From NCBI GenBank assembly GCA_934230685.1, contig CAKQFF010000015.1:1-22583 (forward strand): a stretch of DNA of 22,583 nt, in the 5' to 3' direction. The notes under the pieces are model-generated. The model worked only from the letters and a program-made list of their open reading frames with translations. It did no database searches and was not told where the DNA came from. Position 1 is the first letter of the stretch; each line of letters opens with the position of its first letter. Position numbers and translations under genes: made by a program. Of the stretch, positions 6,870-15,900 are shown piece by piece. Source of the DNA: an uncultured Prevotella sp. Its GTDB lineage: Bacteria > Bacteroidota > Bacteroidia > Bacteroidales > Bacteroidaceae.

Positions 6870-7649
6870 CTATTTTATTATTCTCAGACAAAAGTCCTCG
6901 CTTATTTCCACATCCTTTCTTCCTATATACCGCTCAATAGCCCCGTTGGCTACAAGCTCGCGTGGAGTGCCTTCGCTTATTCCCTCCCCATTCATCAGCC
7001 ACAGGCGGTCGGCAGTCTGTAGGGCAGTCTCAAGGTCGTGGGTTGAAAGCAGAATGGTCTTGCCCTTTTCGTGGGCAAGTCGGCTGAGCAGCAACATCAG
7101 CTCCACCTTGCCGGGGAAGTCGAGAAAAGCCGTAGGCTCATCAAGCAAAATCACGGGAGTGTCCTGAGCGAGCGACTTGGCTATCATCGCCTTTTGGCAT
7201 TCTCCGTCGCTCAGGCTGCACAGTCGCCTATTCGCCATGTGCCCTATGCCCACCATGTCCAATGCTCTGTTGGCAGCAAGGCGGTCGTTGTCGTTGGGTT
7301 GTCCCCAAAATCCGGTATATGGAGCGCGTCCCAGCAGCACAAGTTCTCCCACGGTCATGCTCTCGGCGTCGGGTCGGCGTGTGAGCACAATGCTCAATCT
7401 GCGTGCCAATGCCTCGCGCGACAAAGAGCTTATGTCGTTGCCGCCAAGAGTGATGCTGCCGCCAAGCATTTTTTGCAGTTGGGCTATGCTTCTCAGCAGG
7501 GTAGACTTGCCTGCTCCGTTGCGTCCTATGATGCATGTGAGTGTGGATGATGGAGCCGTGGCATTAAGCCCCTCGGCCACTGTTAGGCGGCTGTGGTGTC
7601 GGGTGGGGTATCCGATAGCGACGTTGCGCAAAGACAAATTGTTTGACAT
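6870..7649 (-). CDS. ABC transporter ATP-binding protein, FecE/BtuD (siderophore, haem or B12) type
   Basis: This 259-residue ATPase is of the kind that drives import of ferric siderophores, haem or cobalamin. It has Walker A GRNGAGKST (42-50), the signature LSDGE (146-150), Walker B VILLDEP (166-172) and the switch histidine in LSTHD (204). The VLTRRPDAESMTVGELV segment, where FecE has its Q-loop, lacks the usual Gln. The chosen start is ATG 7649; ATG 7655 is possible. A TTG further up (7664) lies inside the -7 box TAATTTTG (7662-7669) and is unlikely. No permease or binding-protein gene adjoins it: downstream is a nitroreductase, upstream a divergent helicase. It must therefore work with partners coded elsewhere. 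Confidence 0.88.
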   Translation of the reverse strand: MSNNLSLRNVAIGYPTRHHSRLTVAEGLNATAPSSTLTCIIGRNGAGKSTLLRSIAQLQKMLGGSITLGGNDISSLSREALARRLSIVLTRRPDAESMTVGELVLLGRAPYTGFWGQPNDNDRLAANRALDMVGIGHMANRRLCSLSDGECQKAMIAKSLAQDTPVILLDEPTAFLDFPGKVELMLLLSRLAHEKGKTILLSTHDLETALQTADRLWLMNGEGISEGTPRELVANGAIERYIGRKDVEISEDFCLRIIK

Positions 7650-7739
7650 AATCATAATGTGCAAAATTAGTAATTATTTCGCGAAAATTTGTACCTTTGC
7701 TTCGATAACTTCAACGAAATGATTTAAGAGAATATTTCA
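7650..7739. promoter_or_regulatory. Divergent promoter region between the ABC ATPase and helicase genes
   Basis: Back-to-back -7 boxes are visible: TAATTTTG on the minus strand (7662-7669) for the ATPase and TACCTTTG on the plus strand (7692-7699) for the helicase. Both match TAnnTTTG. Clear -33 boxes at the right distance are not seen. The minus-strand box leaves almost no leader before the ATPase ATG; the plus-strand leader would be about 35 nt. Confidence 0.55.
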
Positions 7740-9641
7740 ATGACAATTCACAACCCAATACTTCAACTTCAGCAGCAGCGTCTGCTTCTTGAGATAGAAT
7801 ATAACCACGAGAAGGAGGAGTTTCGCCGCCAGACCGAGACCATGGGCGTAGAGCGCAAGGTGCGCCGTGGCGACGCATGGTTTCCTGTGCAGATAGGCCG
7901 CAACTACTACAACTCGCTCAACCAAATGGTGGTGGAGGTAATGCGTCAGCCGGGTTCGGAGATAGAGCATAATTTTGAGCCAGGCCGCCCCGTATGCTTC
8001 TTCACCATGAAGCGCGACCCAAAGACGGGCAAGGACAAGATACATTATCTCTCGTTCACAGCCACCGTGAGTTTCGCCGAGCAAGACCGCATGGTGGTGG
8101 CTTTGCCCGATTCGGGCAGGATAGTAGACCTTCAGCGTGAGGACGCGATGGGCATCCAGCTATTCTTCGACGAGACGAGCTATCGGCTTATGTTCGATGC
8201 TCTCGACCGTGTGCTGCGTGCCAAGAGCGGACGTCTTGCCGTCCTTCGCGACATATTCTACACCAAGGCTCCAGTCTCCAAGTTCTCATTTGAGCCTATG
8301 CGTTTCCCGTGGCTCAATCCGTCGCAGGAGCGTGCCGTGAACGAGGTGCTTTGGGCAAAGGATGTGGCTGTGGTGCACGGGCCTCCTGGAACGGGCAAGA
8401 CCACAACACTCGTTGAGGCTATCTATGAGACTCTTCGCCGCGAGAGTCAGGTGATGGTGTGCGCCCAAAGCAATATGGCTGTCGACTGGATCTCGGAGAA
8501 ACTTGTGGATAGGGGAGTGGCTGTGCTTCGCATAGGCAACCCTACGAGAGTGAACGACAAGATGCTCTCCTTCACCTACGAGCGTCGCTTTGAGGCTCAT
8601 CCCGACTATCCCCAACTGTGGAGCATACGCAAGGCAATACGCGAGTTGCGCTCGCAGAAGAAGCGCCCCGACTCATGGCATCAGAAGATGGACCGCCTGA
8701 AGAGTCGTGCCACAGAGCTTGAGCTTCGCATTCGCCAGTCGCTCTTTGGAGAGGCCCGCGTGATAGCCTGCACGCTCACGGGAGCAGCCAACCGTGTGCT
8801 TGAGGGCGAGAAATATTCCACCTTGTTTATTGATGAGGCCGCCCAAGCTCTTGAGGCTGCTTGCTGGATAGCCATCCGCAAGGCAGGACGAGTGATATTC
8901 GCTGGCGACCATTGTCAGCTTCCGCCTACTGTGAAGAGTATTGCCGCTCTGAAGGGAGGACTCGGCAAGACTCTCATGGAGCGCATCGTGGAGCAGAAGC
9001 CAGAGGTGGTGACTCTGCTTAAAGTGCAATACCGCATGAATGAGCAGATAATGCGCTTTTCGAGCGACTACTTCTATAATGGCGAGGTGGAGACGGCTCC
9101 CGGGATAACCCACCGCAGTATACTCGACTACGACCTGCCTATGATGTGGATAGACACCGAGGATGTGGACGGAAAGGAAGAATTCATCGGCGAGAGTTGC
9201 GGACGCATCAACCGTGCCGAAGCCGATCTCACGCTCTCCACTTTGCAGGAATACTTCGATAAAATCGGCAAAAACCGCATATTGGAGGAGTCTATCGACG
9301 TAGGCATCATCTCGCCTTACCGTGCCCAAGTGCAGCTTCTGCGCAAGATGATACGCCAGAAAGAGTTCTTCCGTCCCTACCGTCGCCTGATAAGTGTTAA
9401 TACGGTAGACGGATTCCAAGGTCAGGAGCGCGATGTGATACTTATCTCGCTTGTTCGCTCGAACGACGGCGGTGAAATCGGCTTTTTACGCGATTTGCGG
9501 CGCATGAATGTGGCAATAACACGTGCTCGCATGAAACTCATAATTCTTGGAAGCGCAGCAACAATGACCTCGCATCCGTTCTACCATAAACTGTATGAGT
9601 TTATCAGAAAACTGTCGATTTCATCGGACAATCAACAGTAG
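7740..9641 (+). CDS. SF1B (UPF1 / Smubp-2-like) DNA/RNA helicase
   Basis: This 633-residue ATP-dependent helicase resembles the eukaryotic IGHMBP2/UPF1/DNA2 group. The N-terminal 190 residues form the beta-barrel-like nucleic-acid domain of this group. Helicase motifs follow in order: I GPPGTGKTT (K220), II FIDEAAQAL (D365-E366), III AGDHCQLPPT, IV/QYRM (KVQYRMNEQIM), V VDGFQGQERDVILIS and VI NVAITRARMK (R595, R597). All catalytic residues are present and the length is normal for the Bacteroidetes homologue. It probably unwinds or remodels DNA or RNA in the cytoplasm, but the physiological substrate is unknown. It stands alone with its own -7 box, divergent from the ABC ATPase gene, and a palindromic element lies 32 bp after its stop. 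Confidence 0.92.
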   Translation: MTIHNPILQLQQQRLLLEIEYNHEKEEFRRQTETMGVERKVRRGDAWFPVQIGRNYYNSLNQMVVEVMRQPGSEIEHNFEPGRPVCFFTMKRDPKTGKDKIHYLSFTATVSFAEQDRMVVALPDSGRIVDLQREDAMGIQLFFDETSYRLMFDALDRVLRAKSGRLAVLRDIFYTKAPVSKFSFEPMRFPWLNPSQERAVNEVLWAKDVAVVHGPPGTGKTTTLVEAIYETLRRESQVMVCAQSNMAVDWISEKLVDRGVAVLRIGNPTRVNDKMLSFTYERRFEAHPDYPQLWSIRKAIRELRSQKKRPDSWHQKMDRLKSRATELELRIRQSLFGEARVIACTLTGAANRVLEGEKYSTLFIDEAAQALEAACWIAIRKAGRVIFAGDHCQLPPTVKSIAALKGGLGKTLMERIVEQKPEVVTLLKVQYRMNEQIMRFSSDYFYNGEVETAPGITHRSILDYDLPMMWIDTEDVDGKEEFIGESCGRINRAEADLTLSTLQEYFDKIGKNRILEESIDVGIISPYRAQVQLLRKMIRQKEFFRPYRRLISVNTVDGFQGQERDVILISLVRSNDGGEIGFLRDLRRMNVAITRARMKLIILGSAATMTSHPFYHKLYEFIRKLSISSDNQQ

Positions 9642-9672
9642 ATAGGGCAAAACAAAATGCATCTTATTTTTG

Positions 9673-9738
9673 GAGGGTGTATCAAAACTAAGGCAAAGCG
9701 GGCTTAATGCCCAATTGTTAAGGTTTTGACACACCCTC
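9673..9738. repeat. Dispersed palindromic element, full copy
   Basis: The arms GAGGGTGTATCAAAACT and GGTTTTGACACACCCTC pair over about 17 bp, with an inner hairpin GGGC-ttaat-GCCC (9700-9712). It follows the helicase stop and may end its transcript, though no T tract follows. Related pieces occur at 65-93, 18606-18649 and 21860-21880. The rest of the 280-bp gap before 9922 is AT-rich and holds the protease promoter. Confidence 0.8.
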
Positions 9739-9826
9739 TCTTACATAATATTAATTTGCAAGTTTTTACTTAATTCTCTCATATATATTATGAAACCTTT
9801 GCATTTTGAAATATTCATGATAATCT

Positions 9827-9857
9827 TTTGTAACGTAATATTATTTTCTTAAATTTG
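9827..9857 (+). promoter_or_regulatory. Promoter of the giant subtilase gene
   Basis: TTTG (9827-9830) and TAAATTTG (9850-9857) are separated by exactly 19 nt, a textbook Bacteroidetes -33/-7 promoter. Transcription should start near 9863, leaving an AT-rich leader of about 58 nt before ATG 9922. Confidence 0.8.
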
Positions 9858-9921
9858 CAAGGTGTTAATAGAGAATACCATGTTCTCTTAAAATCTATTA
9901 TTAACAAATAACATTAATACT

Positions 9922-12900
9922 ATGCAAAAGAAACTACTTTTAGGTCTTTGCGGAGTGGCGTTTTTCGCTAATCCTACAGCCGCAGACGCTCAAAAGCTGT
10001 CTCCTGCATCCGTGTCGTCCTACAAGGAGGGTGTAGTGCGTGTGAAACTCCAACCGGAGCTTGCCACAGTACTTGAAAAAACCTCTTTGCCCGATGGCTC
10101 GGTTAAGCGCAAGGCTAACGCCCAGTACGTCACGACTGGAGTGGCACAACTCGACCGTGTTGCCCAGAAAGTAAAGGCTGTAAGCATGAAGCGTGTGTTC
10201 CCGTACGCAGGTAAGGATGAGGCAAGGCACAAGGCTGCCGGACTCGACCTTTGGTATGATGTCAGCTACGAGGCTGAAGAAATGTCACCGGCGCAGGCAC
10301 GTAATCTCTACAAGTCGGCTGCTGGTGTGCAGTATGCCCAGCGTGTGCCTGTCTATCAACCTTATGGTGGCGAGAGTTTCCGCCCCATTTCGCCTTCCGA
10401 CATTGCCCGCGCTCAGAAGGCGGCTTCTACAATGCCTTTCAACGACCCGTTGCTCCCCAACCAGTGGCATTATCACAATGACGGTAGCATACAAGGCACT
10501 AAGGCTGGTGCCGATATCAATCTCTTCAAGGCTTGGGAAACAGGAGTTACTGGCTCCAAGGATGTTGTCGTGGCTATCATCGACGGCGGTTTCCAGATTG
10601 ACCATCCCGACCTTATGAACAACCTCTGGATTAACGAGGCTGAGCTTAACGGAGAGCCGGGCGTCGATGACGATGGCAACGGATTTGTAGACGACGTTTA
10701 TGGCTACAACTTCGTAATCAATTCAGCAAATATCAACGCTCATTCACATGGTACTCACGTGGCAGGTACAGTAGGTGCTACCAATGGCAATGGCATCGGC
10801 GTAAGCGGTGTGGCTGGCGGTAGTGATGGTACTGGCGGTGTGAAGATGATGGTATGCCAGGTGTTCGACTCACGTGCCAGCAGTTCTGCCGAAGCCGACT
10901 TTGGTGCAGCCCTTGTTTATGCTGCCGACCGTGGCGCAAGCATCGCCCAATGCTCATGGGGTATGGGTATGGCTGATGAGGAAGACAAGTCGGTATCCGA
11001 AGCCGTGAGATATTTCACCAGATATGGTGGCGGCGAAAAGATGAATGGCGGTCTTTGTATTTTTGCAGCCGGCAACAATGGCGAGGAAGGCCGTTTCTTC
11101 CCAGGCTGTCTTGGCGAGGTGGTGGCTGTTGGTTCAATGGGTTCCGACGGATATGTCACCAGCTACTCCAACTATGGCTCTTGGGTTGACGTTACAGCCC
11201 CTGGCGGTCTGTTGGACTATGGCCAGCAGTTTGGCGTGCTTTCAACATTGCCCAACAGCACCTACGGCTACAACGAGGGAACCTCAATGGCTTGTCCGCA
11301 TGTGTCGGGTATTGCCGCGCTCATTCTCTCGAAGTATGGCAACGAGAACTTCTCCAACGAGACGCTCCGCACTCTTCTTACAACAGCTGTCAACGACCTC
11401 TACACTCAGAATCCTGCTTATGCGGGCAAGATGGGCTCTGGCTACATCGACGCCTACAAGGCTTTGCAGGGCAAGGAGGGTAGTGTGCCTTCGCCAGTAA
11501 GCGACTTCACGGTCACTCCTTCTCACGACAACGCCCTCATCGAATGGATTATCCCCGAGAGCGAGGAGAAGAGTATCGACCACCATGTTATATATTATAG
11601 CACCGAACCGTTCACGGCAGAAGACAATCTTAACAAGATTAAGTCGGTTTCGGTTGATACCAAGTTCAAGCTTTCGGGCGATGCTATGGCTTACGAGCTT
11701 CAGGGATTGAAGGCTTCTACCAAGTACTACTTCGCTATCGTGGCTTACAACCGTTGGGGCATGGCTTCTACTGTGTCGCCCGTAAAGGACGCCACTACGA
11801 ATGCCGGACCTAAGGTGGATGTGGACAAGACTGCCGTATCTATGACTGTGGATGCAAGCAAGGCTCCTACGGCTGAGGCTTCGTTCTGCATCAAAAATGT
11901 AGGCGAGGGTATGCTCAAGTATCAGCTTGCGGCTGCCACTACTCGTGCCACTATGTCGACAAATTCACGTGCCCAGAAGCCGTTGCCTGGTCAGGTGGTG
12001 CCGTTCAGCGGTATTGTGGCTCCGACACTTGCCAAGAGCAACGCTTTGGCTACATCCGACTACAAGAAGGAGGACTGGCCCGTATCGCTCACTTATTCCG
12101 ATCAGATATACAGTTATATTGGCGAGTCGGACAAGAAGCTGCCCAATGCTCTTGCGCAGTATTTTTATGTGGACAAGGCTAAATATCCAAACGGCTTCAA
12201 CCTTACAGCCTTGAAGTTCCAGGGACAGAACGGTCAGGACCCTGTGATTGAAATCTACGACGGCTCGCGCTCTATCTCTACCGCAAGTCTCATCCAGAAG
12301 GTTGACTACGACTATTGGATGTACAACTACAATATCTCTTTGCGCGAGCAGATTTACTTTGCTCCAGGCACAAGTTTCTGGGTTGTTGCCAAGTTCCCGG
12401 CAGGAGCCAAGAATCCTCTCGGTGCAGGCAAGACAAGTTTGGATGATATTGCGCAGTACAGTTTCTATAGCTCAAATGATGGTGCCACATGGACACAGCT
12501 CAGCGAGGTGCTCAAAGGCTCAAGCTTCGAGGCTGTAGCCGACCATCTTACATGGTCTGTTGAGGCTATAAGCCAAAACCCCGACTGGAGCCAGGTGCTC
12601 AATCCCGAGCCTCTCAGCGGCGAGGTGCGTCCAGGCGAGAGCCAGGAGGTGAAGATGAAGAACGACGGCCAGAAGCTCGTCAACGGCACTTATAAGTTCA
12701 ACATTCATGTCAAGACCAACGAGGCTGTCGACTCTAAGAAGAATGTGGCTCTCACAATGACTGTCAAGGGCTATCAGCCCGAACTTCACAGCAAGCAGCT
12801 CATCGACTTCGGCAACTTGCTCGTAGGTGAGAAGAAGACTATAGACGTTGAGCTCACCAACAGCGGCTATGGCGTGTTTGGCGGACAGTATGGCTACTTG

Positions 12901-15900
12901 CAGAGTCCTAAGAACGTGTCTTCGTCTTCCGACCAGTTCGACGTTTCTAACGGTACGCAGAACATTGCTGCACGTGCCAATGGCAAGCTGCCCGTAACGT
13001 TCAAGCCTACAAAGGCAGGCAACTTCACCAGCAACATCACTCTCACCGACAAGAACGGTATCAAGCATTCGTTCGTAGTGCGTGGTGTGGCTTCTGCAAC
13101 ATCCAATCTTGAGATAGCTAACAGCGAGTTCAATCTTGGCGATTTGAAGGTGGGTGGCGAGGCAAAGACAGCTACCGTGACATTGAAGAATACTGGCGAA
13201 TATCCGTTGCAGTATATCTTCCCGAAATACTCTTCTGCCAATATTGACGGCTCTAAGACTCGTGTCCACAAGTTCGGCTACACAACAATCTCAAATGTTG
13301 CGGGCGACAACTCGTTCGAATATGAGCCAGCTCCTGAGCTTGCCGACGAGCAGGACATCACCTCTCAGTTCAATACCAACAACTGGCAGTCGGGTCCTAT
13401 TAAGGTTGGCTTCAAGTTCCCGTTCTATGGCAAGGAGTACGACCAGGTTTATGTTTCGTCTTATGGTGGCGTGAGTATGCTTCCCATCGAGGGACGCATC
13501 TCTTGCATGGTTCCTACTGGCGACTGTGTCCAGGGCTTGGGTTATGTCTCAGCCTACACCAACTCTGGTTGGATGGATATGGGCGGCAACAGTAAGATAA
13601 CCTACGGACATAAGGACGGCAAACTCTACATCAAGTTCAAGGATGTTGTGACACCTGCTACCAATGGTGGCGGTGAGACCACAACCCTCAGTTTCCACAT
13701 GGCTCTCTGTCCAGACGGTAGCGTAGAGGTGTTCTACGACGACTACAATCCGGCAGGCGTATTTGGAAGTGGTGGCAACAACTTCGTAGGTGTCAGCAAC
13801 ATCGAGTCCGATGACGCTTGTGTATTTACTGACGCAAGCAAGATTCACGCCTCAAGCAATGGCTATGACGCTCCTTACTACGACATCGCTACTGGTAGCG
13901 CAATAAAGATTGTGGCTCCTGCCAAGTCGATGATCAAGGGTCTGTCGAGCACCGACGGTTATATTGGCAATGGCGACAGCAAGGACATCACCGTTACTCT
14001 TGAGGCTGGTGACAATCTCTATGCTGGCGAACTGACCAACTATCTCACCGTCATCACCAACGACCCGGCTCATGCAAGTGCCAACATCACATTCAACGCC
14101 AACATCACGGGCGACAACCTCAAGGCTGATGCTGCTATTGATGCAGAGTCGGTTGACTTTGGCAATGTGTTCCGCACTTCGTTGCAGAAGCACAATGTGC
14201 TGTTGAGTAACAATGGCAAGGACGTGCTTCATGTTAAGGGTGTGAGCGTGAAGAATAGCAAGTTCAGCGTGGCTGACGAGGTGAAAGGCGCATTCGACGT
14301 GCCTGCCGGTCAGGGCAAGGACATCACAGTTGTGCTGCCTACCGAGGAGAAGGGTATTGTTGAGGACGTGCTCCTTATCAACTTTGCCGATGGCACATCC
14401 AAGGAGATAGCTCTCAAGGGTAATGTAATTGGTACTCCGGTATGGAGCATTAATCCTGATGTGATTGAGTCGGAGACTCCTTATGGCAAGAATGTCGTGC
14501 GCAACGACATCCAGATTACCAATAATGGCGACGAGCCTCTCGCGTTTGCTGCCGAGCCTGCCACATGGTATCGCTCGCTCGACGTGGCTGAGGAAGGCGA
14601 GTCAAAGGTAGACTACATATACCGTTCGAAGAGCGATGGCTTTGATGTGCCGTTCAACTGGGTGGACATCACCGAGGACTACACCGAGCACATGCCTTAC
14701 TCTTACTACATCGACAAGACCGACTTCAAGAAGGTTACATTGCCGTTTGAGTTCCCGTTCTATGGCAAGAAGTACAAGGAGATGTACATCTACAACACAG
14801 GTTTCGTTTCGTTCGACGAGCCTTTGGAGGACTACAAGCAGTTCCCCGAACCGCCTGCAAGTCTGCCTACCACGGAGACATTCTACAGCAATATCATCTG
14901 TCCGTTCTGGGGCAACCACTCTATGAACACTCCTTCGTCTGACGGTGTTTACTATAAGGCCAATGAGGACGACGTAGTGGTTTCGTACAAGAACTATGGC
15001 AACACCATGATGCAGGGCATGAACTTCCAGGTTATCCTGCGCAAGGATGGTTCGTTCAAGTTCCAGTACAGTCTCGAACCTGACGGAATGCAGATTGGTG
15101 TGTTTGGTCTTTGCGGAATCATGGACCACACCGAGACACGAGGTATTACTCCTCCCGACATCTACATCAATCCGGGCAACGCACTTGAGTTCACTCCTTA
15201 CAAGAACTATGTTCTCGCTCCGGGCAAGAGCGCAAGTCTGCCTATCGAGCTTTATGCCGACAAGCTTGCTGATACCTACAACTACGAGCTTAGCATCAAC
15301 ACCAACGCTCCTGCCAACGAGAGCGTGAAGGTGCCGGTAACGCTCAACATCATTGGTGCGGCTGAACCAGTATTCCCTGCTGCTATCGATGTGGAGCAGG
15401 TTGTGGATATGAACCCGATGAGTCCTGTCTACCACGAGTTTGAGGTGGTTAACAATGGCTCTAAGGCATTCACTATCGACGATGTGGCTTCTGAGCTGTT
15501 CTCTGTTGCCGACTTCGACGACCCATGGGCAATGCCAGAGGCCTCGCTTGAGGTTTACATGGATGCCAACAGCGGCGGTGGTGGCGACCCCGACCCAGGT
15601 CCTCTCTCAGACAATGCTACAATGGCTTGGATGCCTTACCAGTCTGGATTCATGGCTCCTATCGAGGTGGGCAAGACTCCCGTTAAGTTCCGCATATCTC
15701 TCTACAACACTTATGAGGTGCGCCAGAAGGATTATCCTATCGAGTTTGCTGTAAGCGGTCTTGAAAAGGATATCTACGAGTCGGTAGTCAAGGTCAACGT
15801 TACTGAGTCTCCAATGCTTGCATTCGACCAGGAATCTCTGTATATAGAGAATGTGTCGAGCGACTACTCAGGCGTTTCTACAGTCAACATGATGAACGAG

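Noticed and set aside
8673..9419. 248-residue minus-strand frame inside the helicase gene
   Set aside because: It lies wholly opposite the intact helicase motifs and shows no recognisable domain.
14602..15435. 277-residue minus-strand frame inside the subtilase gene
   Set aside because: Antisense shadow of a strongly codon-biased gene; Val/His/Arg-rich with no start context.
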